Shown here piece after piece: positions 25,390 to 33,991 of a DNA stretch of 42,148 nt. The stretch is from Opitutia bacterium. GTDB lineage: Bacteria; Verrucomicrobiota; Verrucomicrobiia; Opitutales; Opitutaceae. A program made the translations under genes and the position numbers. The stretch lies in the NCBI GenBank assembly GCA_947449835.1, contig CANFSZ010000020.1, forward strand, positions 1-42,148, written 5' to 3'. Each line of letters begins with the position of its first letter. Within the stretch, counting starts at the first letter, position 1. The notes beneath the pieces are model-generated. The model had not been told where the DNA came from, did no database searches, and was given only the letters and a program-made list of their open reading frames with translations.

Positions 25390-26679
25390 TTAAAGGACCC
25401 GCGCCCAGAATAATTTGAGGTAACGGCTGTCGAGGCAGTTCGAATAAACGGGATGGTCAGGGCCGGCGCCGGTGCGGTCAAAAAATTGCAAGCGACGTTG
25501 TTGGCGGTGGGCCGCTTTGATCACGTGAGCTTCGAAATCTTCGATTGAAAGCAAGCCGGAGCAGGAACACGTGACGAAGATTCCGCCCGTTTTCACGAGA
25601 GAAATGGCGAGGAGATTAAGGTCTTCGTATTTTTGGCGACCTTCCCAGTTGCCGGCGGCGTCGCGGGTGAAAATGAATTTCGGTGGGTCGAGCACTACGA
25701 CGTCCCATTTTTCTCCGTTTTGCTGCATCTGGCGCGCGTAGGCGAAGGCGTCGGCGTGGACAAATTTGAGGCGCGCTTGATTGAGATTGGCGTTGCGCTT
25801 GGCCTGAGCGAGGGCGGTTTCGTCGAGGTCGACGCAGGTCACATCGGCGGCGCCGCCGGTGATTTTGGCATTGAGCGAAAATCCGCCGGTGTAGCAGCAC
25901 AGATCGAGCACGCGGGCGTCTTTGGTGAAACGGGCGACGCGGAGACGGTTGTCGCGTTGGTCGCAGAAGAAACCGGTTTTGTGGCCCTCGGCAAAATCGA
26001 CTTCGTAGCGGATGCCGTGCTCGCGGATTTTGACCTTGGTCGGGGCGGCGGCGTTGGTTTCGTTGAATAGCGAGGGCTTGATGCCTTCGAGGCTGCCGAG
26101 GTCGTGGTCGACGTGGACGCGGGCGAATTTGGTGCCGGCGAGTTCGTGGATAAGCGGCAGCCAGCTTAGGAGACGTTGCGCGATACCGAGCGAATAAATT
26201 TCGCAGAGGAGCGTGTCGCCATAGCGGTCGATCATGAGTCCGCTGAGGCCGTCGCCGTCGGATCCGATGAGCCGGTAGGCGTCGGTGGTTTCGTCGAGCT
26301 TAAACAGGTCGCGGCGCAACGCGATGGCACGCCGGATGGCCGTCTCGAAATAGGATTCGTCGATGGGCGTGGTCGAGTGGCAGACGACGCGCAGAGGGAT
26401 TTTGGCTCGCGGGTTGAATAGGCCGCCGCCGGTGAGGTTGCCGTTTTTGTCGTAGACGTTGACGAAATCGCCGGGGCGGGCGTCAGGGGAGACGTGGCCG
26501 AGCAGGCGCGGGAAAATTGCGGGTTGGAAGGTGAAATATTTGAGCTGCGCCCACGGCCGCGCCCAGGTGGAGCGGTCGATCGGTGCACGCGGGGCGGGTG
26601 GCTCGGGTAGCGTGTTGGGCTCGAGCTCGGGATCGGGCGCGGCGGACGAAGTTTGGGCGGAATGGGCGGGACCTGACAT
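25390..26679 (-). CDS. RlmI-type SAM-dependent rRNA cytosine methyltransferase
   Basis: The protein of about 429 residues has an N-terminal PUA-like domain (GDFVNVYDKNGNLTGGGLFNP), a middle EEHEE-like domain (DGLSGLMIDRYGDTLLCEIYS) and a C-terminal Rossmann methyltransferase. The cofactor-binding motif is VLDLCCYTGGFSL, followed by CVDLDETAL, LDPPKF and TCSCSGLL. HKTGFFCDQRDNR also marks the RlmI/RlmK family, which makes m5C in 23S rRNA. The exact target base is inferred. About 45 Pro/Ala-rich residues precede the PUA domain. The start could be 26679 or 26715; the former removes a basic stretch. The carbonic anhydrase gene is 17 bases downstream. Confidence 0.9.
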   Translation of the reverse strand: MSGPAHSAQTSSAAPDPELEPNTLPEPPAPRAPIDRSTWARPWAQLKYFTFQPAIFPRLLGHVSPDARPGDFVNVYDKNGNLTGGGLFNPRAKIPLRVVCHSTTPIDESYFETAIRRAIALRRDLFKLDETTDAYRLIGSDGDGLSGLMIDRYGDTLLCEIYSLGIAQRLLSWLPLIHELAGTKFARVHVDHDLGSLEGIKPSLFNETNAAAPTKVKIREHGIRYEVDFAEGHKTGFFCDQRDNRLRVARFTKDARVLDLCCYTGGFSLNAKITGGAADVTCVDLDETALAQAKRNANLNQARLKFVHADAFAYARQMQQNGEKWDVVVLDPPKFIFTRDAAGNWEGRQKYEDLNLLAISLVKTGGIFVTCSCSGLLSIEDFEAHVIKAAHRQQRRLQFFDRTGAGPDHPVYSNCLDSRYLKLFWARVL

Positions 26680-26749
26680 GGCGCGGAATTTACGGTTGCG
26701 GGGGCGTTCCGCCACCAGAATCGCTACAGCTGCGAAGAAGAAAATGCGT

Positions 26750-27682
26750 TCAGGGCTGGGCTGAGCGAAGCGAGTGAAGGCTCCGGCGTCGGCGTGTCGC
26801 TTGCGACGTTCGCTGCGGCGATAGGTGGTGCGGCGCGTGCGGCGGTAGGATTCGCGGTAGGGCGGACGGGGTTAGATGGGGGAGCGCCCGTGGCGGTGTG
26901 GGTTTTGCCGACAGGTTCAGATCGCGAATGGCGCGACGAATATGCCAAAAAATGATTTCATCCGACTCCTCGATGTAGGCGGCGTGCATGAATTTGTCGC
27001 AGAGGTTATTTACGACTCGGGTAATGCCTTGGCTGTAGCGGTGAATCGCGCGATAGGCCCAGGCGGTAAAAGTGGGGCGGCCGTCGCTGCCAGCTTGGTT
27101 GATTAGGTGCTGGATGTAGTGCCGCGTATCGGAGATCGAGAGGGCGACGAGTTCGTAGTGAACCAGAATACGTTGGTGGAGTTGACGGAGTTCCTCGCGG
27201 GAGAGGATCGTTTTCAATTCGGGCTGACCGATGAGCACGATTTAAAGTAATTTCTGGCGGTCGGTCTCGAGGTTGGAGAGGAGGCGAATCTGCTCGAGCA
27301 TTTCTGTGGATAAATTTTGCGCTTCTTCGATAATGCGTACGATGTCGCGTCCGCGAGCGATGTGCTCTAGTAGGACGCGATTCATTTGGGCAACGAGATC
27401 GGACGGGCTGCGGGCGAACTTGGTTTTGCCCAGTTCCGTGAGGATGGCTTTTAGTATCTGCGTCTAGGTGACGCGGGGGTTGAGGATCAGCGCTGTGTCG
27501 TAGTGGGCGGGGTCGAGTTCGTTGAGAAATCGCCGGCAGAGGGTAGTCTTGCCGCAACCAATTTGACCGATGAGAGCGATGAATCCTTTTTTTGGGACGC
27601 CAAAAATCAGTTGGTCGAGGGCTTCTTGGTGCGTGGGGCGCAGGTAAAGAAAGCGAGAATTGGGCGTGATGTTGAACGGCAT
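26750..27682 (-). pseudogene. ExeA/GspA-type AAA ATPase with two nonsense codons
   Basis: One reading frame of 311 codons encodes an ExeA-like ATPase, but it is broken by TAG at 27464-27466 and TAA at 27242-27244. The first segment has FLYLRPTHQEALDQLIFG and the Walker A GQIGCGKTT. The middle segment, which has no start of its own, gives IVRIIEEAQNLSTEMLEQI and RLLSNLETDRQKLL, where the normal Walker B Asp is Glu. The last segment has IVLIGQPEL and the arginine-finger-like SQGITRVVNNLCDKFM. The stops are in phase, so no frameshift is needed; CAA to TAA would explain the second. ExeA helps secretin assembly or general secretion. The C-terminal 40 residues are Pro/Arg-rich and probably unrelated. 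Confidence 0.85.
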
Positions 27683-27838
27683 CTGGTTGAACCCTCAAAA
27701 TCGCTGATACTTACGCGCCGACAGACAGCCGATCGGCTGAAAACGCACTTTAATTTCGCGTTCGTGAACGTACGGTTTTCGGGGAAATCTCCTTTACTCA
27801 GTTGCGGGGCGACGAGTTTGATCGGGAACGTTTTTCTT

Positions 27839-28120
27839 GTGAACCTGCGTCGCTTTATTTTCGCCCTTTATCTTGCGTTGATCGTGGGCATCGCTCTCGC
27901 GGGCGGACTTTATTTTATGGAAGCGCGGGAGGAGTTTAGCCGCCTCAAGACGATCCAAGCCGAAAGCCGGCGTCGCATCGCCGAAGCCGAGGTGCGCTTG
28001 AAATATCAAGAGCAGGTCTTGGAGCGTCTGCGCGCGGATCCAGCGTATGTCGAAAAAGTCATCCGGCGCAAATTGGGCTACGCTCGGCCTGAGGAATATG
28101 TTTTCCGCTTCGAAAATTAA
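27839..28120 (+). CDS. FtsB/DivIC-like septum formation initiator protein
   Basis: The 93-residue protein has a short cytoplasmic N-terminus, one membrane helix (about residues 6-26), a coiled coil (ESRRRIAEAEVRLKYQEQVLERL) and the ending VIRRKLGYARPEEYVFRF, matching the FtsB/DivIC pattern (ARxELGYxxPGE). Such proteins join the divisome as part of the FtsQLB complex. I chose the GTG at 27839; a TTG at 27818 is an alternative. The frame is open farther upstream but without sense. The UDP-sugar pyrophosphorylase gene begins 20 bases later. Confidence 0.85.
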   Translation: MNLRRFIFALYLALIVGIALAGGLYFMEAREEFSRLKTIQAESRRRIAEAEVRLKYQEQVLERLRADPAYVEKVIRRKLGYARPEEYVFRFEN

Positions 28121-28140
28121 AGCGCCGCTCTTTTTGTTCC

Positions 28141-29574
28141 ATGTCATCCGCTCATCCGCTCATCGCAGAATTTCAACGTGCTGGACAGGCGCAGGTTTTC
28201 GCGTTTTTCGACGAGCTCGCGCCCGATGCGCAGCAACACTTGTTGGCCGAGGCGGCCGAAATCGATCTCGCTGAAATTGATCGGCTGAATCGTACGCTGG
28301 TCGCCCAGACTGGGGCAGCGGCGGGCGTGAATTTGAGTGGCTTGGCGCCTGCGCCGTACGAGCCACTCATCGCACACGGCGGCGATGCCTTGGCTTGGGA
28401 GCGAGCCAAACGTGCCGGCGAAGACGCGCTGCGCGCCGGTCGAGTGGCGGCCTTCACGGTCGCGGGCGGGCAGGGGACTCGTCTCGGCTACGACGGGCCG
28501 AAGGGCACGTTTCCCGTCACGCCGTTTCTCGGGAAAACCTTATTCCAAGTCTTTGCCGAGAAATTGCTCGCAGCGGGCCGACGCTACGGTCGGCCGTTGC
28601 ACTGGTTTATTATGACCAGCCACCAGAACCACGCAGCCACTGAAGCGTTTTTCAGGGAACATCATTTTTTCGGTTGCGACACGACTCGCGTCCATTTTTT
28701 CCGCCAAGGTCGGATGCCGGCTGTGGATTTTTCGGGTAAAATTTTGCTCGAAGCCAAAGGCTCAATTGCGCTCTCGCCCGATGGTCACGGCGGTTCGTTA
28801 CGTGCTTTGGATCGTAGTGGCGCACTCGACCTGATGGAGCGCGAGGGCATCGATACGCTGAGTTATTTTCAGGTCGATAATCCGCTCGTACGCGCGATCG
28901 ATCCGGCCTTTATCGGCTGGCATCTCCTGCGCGGTTCCGAGATGTCGAGCAAGATGGTGCCAAAAGCTTACGCGGAGGAAAAACTCGGTCATTTCTGTGC
29001 GCAAAACGGCCGATTGGTCGTCGTGGAGTACTCCGATCTGCCGATGACGATGCAGCGCGAGATCAACGCCTCGGGTCAGTTGCGTTATCGCGCCGGCAGC
29101 ATTGCGCTGCACTTACTCGATCGAGAATTTATCCGACGTATGGCGCGCTCGGATGGATCGGTCGTCGCGTTGCCGTTTCACCGTGCCGACAAAAAAATCC
29201 CTGCCATCGACGCGGCCGGTCAGCCCGTCAAACCGTCCAAGGCGAATGGCGTAAAATTTGAGCTCTTCGTTTTCGACGCACTGCCCTTTGCTCAGAACCC
29301 GCTCGTGATCGAGACGAGTCGCGCCGACGATTTCTCGCCCGTTAAAAATGCCGAGGGCGTCGATTCGCCGCAAACGTGTCGGGATGATCAGCGCCGCCAA
29401 TTTGCCCGCTGGCTCAACGCCCAAGGTGTCGCGCTCGCTACCGATGCGACCGGCTTGCCCGCGATCAATCTCGAGGTGGCGCCCAGCTTCGGTTACGACG
29501 AAGACTCGTTTGCGGAGTCATGGGCCCGCCTCAGCGTTCGACCCACCCTGGCGGACGGACTCGTTCTGACCTGA
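28141..29574 (+). CDS. UDP-sugar pyrophosphorylase (UDPGP type 1 family)
   Basis: The 477-residue enzyme belongs to the eukaryote-like UAP1/UGP family. The nucleotide-binding signature VAGGQGTRLGYDGPKGTFPV lies at about 107-126. MTSHQNH, GHGGSLRALD, YFQVDNPLV and a long C-terminal part (KFELFVFDALPFA) are all family-like. It would join UTP with a hexose 1-phosphate (glucose or N-acetylglucosamine); which sugar cannot be told from the motifs. The next gene, 18 bases on, is a phosphohexomutase that could supply the hexose 1-phosphate. Confidence 0.9.
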   Translation: MSSAHPLIAEFQRAGQAQVFAFFDELAPDAQQHLLAEAAEIDLAEIDRLNRTLVAQTGAAAGVNLSGLAPAPYEPLIAHGGDALAWERAKRAGEDALRAGRVAAFTVAGGQGTRLGYDGPKGTFPVTPFLGKTLFQVFAEKLLAAGRRYGRPLHWFIMTSHQNHAATEAFFREHHFFGCDTTRVHFFRQGRMPAVDFSGKILLEAKGSIALSPDGHGGSLRALDRSGALDLMEREGIDTLSYFQVDNPLVRAIDPAFIGWHLLRGSEMSSKMVPKAYAEEKLGHFCAQNGRLVVVEYSDLPMTMQREINASGQLRYRAGSIALHLLDREFIRRMARSDGSVVALPFHRADKKIPAIDAAGQPVKPSKANGVKFELFVFDALPFAQNPLVIETSRADDFSPVKNAEGVDSPQTCRDDQRRQFARWLNAQGVALATDATGLPAINLEVAPSFGYDEDSFAESWARLSVRPTLADGLVLT

Positions 29575-29592
29575 AATTTTTTCACTTAAGAC

Positions 29593-31542
29593 ATGACCAC
29601 TTTTGCTAAAATCCAATCGGCGGCGGCTGCCGGCCAACTCATGCCGAGCACGGCAGAAAATATCGCGGCGTTCCTCGCGGCCGGTCTTCCGGCTTGGGCT
29701 AAAGAGAGCATCGATGAACTCATCGCCCAGGCCGCGTGGGGCGAATTGAATGACCGATTTTATCGTTATCTTGAATTCGGCACAGGCGGCATGCGCGGCC
29801 GTACGATCGGCGTGGTGAACGCCGCCGCCGAGACGGGCACACTCAGCGCGGCCGGATCCCCGGAGCACGCCGCCATCGGGAGTAATTTGCTCAACGATTT
29901 CACGTTGGCGCGCGCCGTGATCGGGCTTTTTCGCTACACCAAAAAACACCTCGTCTCGCAACACATCACTGCGAAACCACGTCTCGTGATCGCTTATGAT
30001 GTGCGTCATTTTTCTCGGCATTTTTGTGAACTCGCGGCTTCGACTTGGACGAAGCTCGGGGGTGAAGCATTTATCTTCGACGGGCCTCGGCCCACGCCCC
30101 AGTTGAGCTACAGTGTGCGCTGGCTCAAGGCGCACGCGGGGGTCGTGATCACGGCGAGCCACAATCCGCCGCACGATAACGGCTTCAAAGCGTATTTCGA
30201 TGACGGGGCGCAAGTCGTCCCGCCTCACGACAAAGGCATCGTCGCAGAAGTGAACGCGGTGCCTCTCACCGAACTCGGCGCTTTTTTGACTACGGATTTG
30301 GCCGGCGTGACCACGCTCGCTCGCGATGCGGACGATGCGTACCTCGAGGTGGCCGCTCAAGCCGTCATTGATCCGCGCGTCTTGCAGCAGACGAAATTAA
30401 AAATCGCGTTTACTAATATCCACGCGACCGGCTCGGTGCATTCCATTCCGCTGCTCATTCATGCGGGCTGCGAAGTGAAACCGGTATTGGCCCAATTAAA
30501 TTTTGACGCTAATTTCCCGACGGTAAAATCACCCAATCCGGAAAACGCCGAGGCGCTCGCCCTCGCGGTCGCACTCGCCGAGCGCGAGAATTGTGATGTC
30601 GTCCTCGCCACCGATCCCGATGCCGATCGTATGGGCGTCGCGGTGCGCAATCGCGCCGGTAAAATGGAGCTTCTCACGGGGAATCAAATCGGCGCGTTAC
30701 TCGCCGATTATCGCCTTACAAAATATAAAGAGCGCGGCTGGATTCCGGCTGCGGGCTCGGATCGCGCGTGCATCATCAAAACTTTTGTTACGACGCAGCT
30801 CCAAGATGCGATTGGTCGAGCGCACGGCGTGAAAGTTATTAACACGCTCACCGGCTTTAAGTGGATTGCCGCCAAGATGCGCGGCTACGAAAATCAACTG
30901 CGCGCCACGCAGCCTGCGGACTTCGATTACGAGTCGCTGCCGCTGGCGCAGCGCGCAAAGTTGCTGCTGCAGCACAGCACGTTTTACGCGTTCGGAACGG
31001 AGGAGAGTTACGGTTATCTGCCCAACGATTTTCTGCGCGACAAAGACGGCAATGCGGCGTGTCTCATGTTTGCCGAGGTCTGCGCTTGGGTGAAGAGTCG
31101 CGGACTCACCGTGCCGGAATATCTCGACGAGATTTTCCTGCGTTGCGGTTTCTATTTGGAAGGCGTGATCAACCTCTACTACGAAGGGGCGAGTGGTAAC
31201 GCGAAGATCAAGCGCATCCTCGATACATATCGGGCGCAGCCGCCCACGAAATTCGGCGATGTAGCGGTGGCAAAATTCCAAGATTTTGGCCGCGAAGACA
31301 TCCGTGACGCCGATGGCGAATTGATCCCCAAGCAAGACCTCTACTTGGTCACGCTTGCCAATGGCTACAGCTTCGCCGCGCGCGGTAGTGGCACGGAGCC
31401 CAAGATGAAATTTTATCTCTTCGCCAACGAGAAAGTCGGCCGCGCCGCAGAGTTGCCCGCGGTGAAGGCGAAGGTGCGCACCACGCTCGATGCGTTGATC
31501 AAGCTCATCGAGGCTGACGCCAAGGCTCGTGCCGAGAGTTGA
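29593..31542 (+). CDS. Phosphohexomutase (alpha-D-phosphohexomutase family)
   Basis: The 649-residue protein interconverts hexose 6- and 1-phosphates through a phosphoserine. The active-site loop is TASHNPPHDNG with Ser189; the Mg2+ loop is DPDADR at 341-346; the sugar-binding loop is GTEESYGY; and the phosphate loop is RGSGTEPK starting at 597. An early FGTGGMRG marks the PgcA-like long subfamily. Length and motifs suit phosphoglucomutase/phosphomannomutase. With the UDP-sugar pyrophosphorylase upstream it forms a hexose-6-P to UDP-sugar route for envelope polysaccharide or glycogen-like polymer synthesis. Confidence 0.94.
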   Translation: MTTFAKIQSAAAAGQLMPSTAENIAAFLAAGLPAWAKESIDELIAQAAWGELNDRFYRYLEFGTGGMRGRTIGVVNAAAETGTLSAAGSPEHAAIGSNLLNDFTLARAVIGLFRYTKKHLVSQHITAKPRLVIAYDVRHFSRHFCELAASTWTKLGGEAFIFDGPRPTPQLSYSVRWLKAHAGVVITASHNPPHDNGFKAYFDDGAQVVPPHDKGIVAEVNAVPLTELGAFLTTDLAGVTTLARDADDAYLEVAAQAVIDPRVLQQTKLKIAFTNIHATGSVHSIPLLIHAGCEVKPVLAQLNFDANFPTVKSPNPENAEALALAVALAERENCDVVLATDPDADRMGVAVRNRAGKMELLTGNQIGALLADYRLTKYKERGWIPAAGSDRACIIKTFVTTQLQDAIGRAHGVKVINTLTGFKWIAAKMRGYENQLRATQPADFDYESLPLAQRAKLLLQHSTFYAFGTEESYGYLPNDFLRDKDGNAACLMFAEVCAWVKSRGLTVPEYLDEIFLRCGFYLEGVINLYYEGASGNAKIKRILDTYRAQPPTKFGDVAVAKFQDFGREDIRDADGELIPKQDLYLVTLANGYSFAARGSGTEPKMKFYLFANEKVGRAAELPAVKAKVRTTLDALIKLIEADAKARAES

Positions 31543-31560
31543 GTTTGATCGCGCGCGATC

Positions 31561-31600
31561 AAAAAAATAAAAAGCGCCGACCCGTTTAACGGTCGGCGCT
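31561..31600 (-). terminator. Rho-independent terminator of the pyruvate dehydrogenase operon
   Basis: On the minus strand, AGCGCCGACC (31600-31591) and GGTCGGCGCT (31582-31573) form a 10-bp stem with an 8-base loop. It is followed by a T-rich tract (complement of 31561-31572). It lies 27 bases beyond the E2 stop. Confidence 0.85.
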
Positions 31601-31627
31601 GAAATTGGGTGCGATGTTCGCTAGGCT

Positions 31628-32929
31628 TTAGAGGAGCAGCAGCGACGGGCTCTCGAGATGGGCTTTGACGGCGTTTAGGAATTTCGCGCCGAGCAGGCCG
31701 TCGACGACGCGATGGTCGCACGAGAGCGTGAGCGTCATGCGTTGGCCGATGACAATTTCGTCGTCTTTGACCACGGGCTTTTTGACGGTGGCGCCGACGG
31801 CGAGAATGGCGGCGTTGGGCGGATTGATGATCGCGCAGAAGCGATCGACGCCCGCCATACCGAGATTGGAGACGCAGAAGGTGCCACCGGTAAATTCAGC
31901 CGGCTGGAGTTTCTTGTCCTTGGCGCGACCCCCGAGGGATTTGGCTTCGGCGCTGATTTGGAAGAGCGTCTTGCCGTCGGTGTCGCGGATGACGGGGGTG
32001 ATGAGGCCGTCTTCAATCGCAACGGCGAAGGAAACGTGAATCGCGCTGTGGGACTGAATACCGGTGCCGGTCCACGACGTGTTGACGCCGGGGATGGCGC
32101 GCAGGGCGGCGGCGGCTGCTTTGAGGACGAAATCGTTGACGGAGAGTTTGACGCCGTCTTTAGCGAGGCCGGCGTTGAGCTGTTCGCGGAGGGCGAGGAG
32201 CGGCGCGGCGTCGACTTCGATATCGAGGTAGAAATGCGGGATGGTGGTCTTGGCCTCGAGGAGGCGGCGCGCGATGGTGGCGCGCATGTTGGAAGCGGGG
32301 GCGAACGACTCGGCTTGCACGGGGCTCTTGTCGAGGACTGAGCGGTAGCCCCAAGCGGGAGCGGCTTCGGCGCGCGCGGGTTTGGCGGCGGCGGGTGGTG
32401 GGTTTTTCTCGGCGGCGAGGATGTCGGCGCGGACGATGCGGCCACCGGGGCCGGTGCCTTTGACGCGGGTGAAGTCGATGCGTTTTTCCTCGGCGAGCTT
32501 ACGAGCGAGCGGGGAAATTTTCACGCGGCCGGCCGGAGCGGCAGGCGCTACAGCGGGCGCGGCGGACTTGGGCGCTGGAGCTGGAGCGGCCACGGCGACG
32601 GGCGCTGGAGCCGGGGTGGTAACTACGGGTGCGGCGGGGGCGGGGGCTGCGGCAGGTGCAGCTTTGGGCGCTGGGGCTTCGACTTTTTCGCCGGGTTTGC
32701 CGATGGCGCAGAGGGCGGCACCGATCGGGAGTTGGGAGCCGGCGGGACTGAAAATTTTCAAGAGCGTGCCGTCGAAGTAACTTTCCAGCTCCATGGTGGC
32801 TTTGTCGGTCTCGACTTCGGCGAGCATGTCGCCGGTCTTGATGACGTCGCCTTCTTTTTTGAGCCATTTGACCAGCGTGCCCACCGTCATGGTGTCGCTG
32901 AGTTTGGGCATTAAAGTGATATTAGCCAT
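31628..32929 (-). CDS. pdhC: Pyruvate dehydrogenase E2 (dihydrolipoamide acetyltransferase)
   Basis: The 433-residue core subunit transfers the acetyl group from lipoate to CoA. One lipoyl domain carries the lipoylated Lys43 in ETDKATMEL. A long Ala/Pro linker (about 85-133) leads to a peripheral subunit-binding domain (KISPLARKLAEEKRIDFTRVKGTGPGGRIV). The catalytic domain ends with SCDHRVVDGLLGAKFL. There is only one lipoyl domain. It follows pdhB by 52 bases and ends the operon at a strong terminator. The choice of pyruvate over 2-oxoacid substrates relies on the E1 neighbours. Confidence 0.95.
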   Translation of the reverse strand: MANITLMPKLSDTMTVGTLVKWLKKEGDVIKTGDMLAEVETDKATMELESYFDGTLLKIFSPAGSQLPIGAALCAIGKPGEKVEAPAPKAAPAAAPAPAAPVVTTPAPAPVAVAAPAPAPKSAAPAVAPAAPAGRVKISPLARKLAEEKRIDFTRVKGTGPGGRIVRADILAAEKNPPPAAAKPARAEAAPAWGYRSVLDKSPVQAESFAPASNMRATIARRLLEAKTTIPHFYLDIEVDAAPLLALREQLNAGLAKDGVKLSVNDFVLKAAAAALRAIPGVNTSWTGTGIQSHSAIHVSFAVAIEDGLITPVIRDTDGKTLFQISAEAKSLGGRAKDKKLQPAEFTGGTFCVSNLGMAGVDRFCAIINPPNAAILAVGATVKKPVVKDDEIVIGQRMTLTLSCDHRVVDGLLGAKFLNAVKAHLESPSLLLL

Positions 32930-32981
32930 ACGGGTGAAAAGTTAGCTGAAATGTAGGGGGAAGGAAGTGGCGGCGACGGGC

Positions 32982-33959
32982 TTAGTCGAGCAGCGCGAGC
33001 GCGGCTTTGAGGATGCGTTGCGGGTTGGGCAATTGCTCAGCTTCGACAGGCGGGCTGTAGATCGCGGGCGCATCGATAGTGCAGAGGCGGCCAATCGGCG
33101 CGTCGAGGTCGTCGAACGCTTCGGCTTGAATCATGTAGGTGAGTTGGGCGCCGACGCCGCAGAAAGGCTTTTGTTCTTCGACGACGAGAACGCGGTGCGT
33201 CTTGCGCACGGAGGCGAGGACGGTGTCGATGTCGAGCGGACGGATGGTGCGCAGGTCGACGACTTCTACGGAGATGTCGTGCTCTTTGGCCAACAATTCG
33301 GCGGCGACGAGCGATTGGATGACGGGGCGGCCGTAGGTGACGATCGTGAGGTCTTTACCCTCACGTTTGACGTCGGCTTTACCAAGCGGAATCAGGTATT
33401 CCTCGTCGGGGACTTCGCCTTTTTCGCCGTAGAGCACGGTGTTTTCGAGGAAGAAGACCGGGTCGTTGTCGCGGATGGCAGACTTGAGCAGGCCCTTGGC
33501 GTCGTAGGGCGTCGAGGGGACGACGACCTTCACGCCGGGGTGAGCGGCGAGGATGTTTTCGGGCGTGTGCGAGTGGGTGGCGCCGACGTTGGTGCCGCCG
33601 TTGGCGGGGCCGCGGATGACGATGGGGCAGTTGATCTGGCCACCGGACATGTAACGGACGTTGGCGGCATTGTTGAGAATCTGGTCAAAGGCGACCGAGT
33701 AGAACGACCAGAACATGAGTTCCATGACGGGACGCACGCCGAGCATCGAAGCACCGATACCCATGCCGATGAAACCGGCTTCGCTGATGGGCGTATCGGC
33801 GACGCGTTTGGGGCCGAATTTCTCGAGTAGGCCTTGGGTGACTTTGTAGGCGCCTTGGAACTGGCCGACTTCTTCGCCCATGACGACCACGTTAGGGTCG
33901 CGGGTGAGTTCTTCGGCTAAGGCGTGACGGACGGCTTCGCGGTAAGTGAGTTGGGACAT
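32982..33959 (-). CDS. pdhB: Pyruvate dehydrogenase E1 beta subunit
   Basis: The 325-residue protein is the beta half of the thiamine-diphosphate-dependent E1 decarboxylase. Typical features are LTYREAVRHALAEELTRDPNVVVMGEEVGQFQGAYKVT, DTPISEAGFIGMGIGASM, and SVEVVDLRTIRPLDIDTV with the C-terminal transketolase-like domain. It pairs with the alpha subunit 32 bases upstream to form a heterotetramer on the E2 core. No Shine-Dalgarno sequence is seen before the ATG. Confidence 0.96.
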   Translation of the reverse strand: MSQLTYREAVRHALAEELTRDPNVVVMGEEVGQFQGAYKVTQGLLEKFGPKRVADTPISEAGFIGMGIGASMLGVRPVMELMFWSFYSVAFDQILNNAANVRYMSGGQINCPIVIRGPANGGTNVGATHSHTPENILAAHPGVKVVVPSTPYDAKGLLKSAIRDNDPVFFLENTVLYGEKGEVPDEEYLIPLGKADVKREGKDLTIVTYGRPVIQSLVAAELLAKEHDISVEVVDLRTIRPLDIDTVLASVRKTHRVLVVEEQKPFCGVGAQLTYMIQAEAFDDLDAPIGRLCTIDAPAIYSPPVEAEQLPNPQRILKAALALLD

Positions 33960-33991
33960 CGCGGGAAAGTTTGGAGTTAAAAAATAGCGAC

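Noticed and set aside
27242..27466. Recoding (stop readthrough, selenocysteine or pyrrolysine) of the two stops in the ExeA-type gene.
   Set aside because: The stops are TAG and TAA, not TGA. The second is explained by one CAA to TAA change, and no recoding signal is seen.
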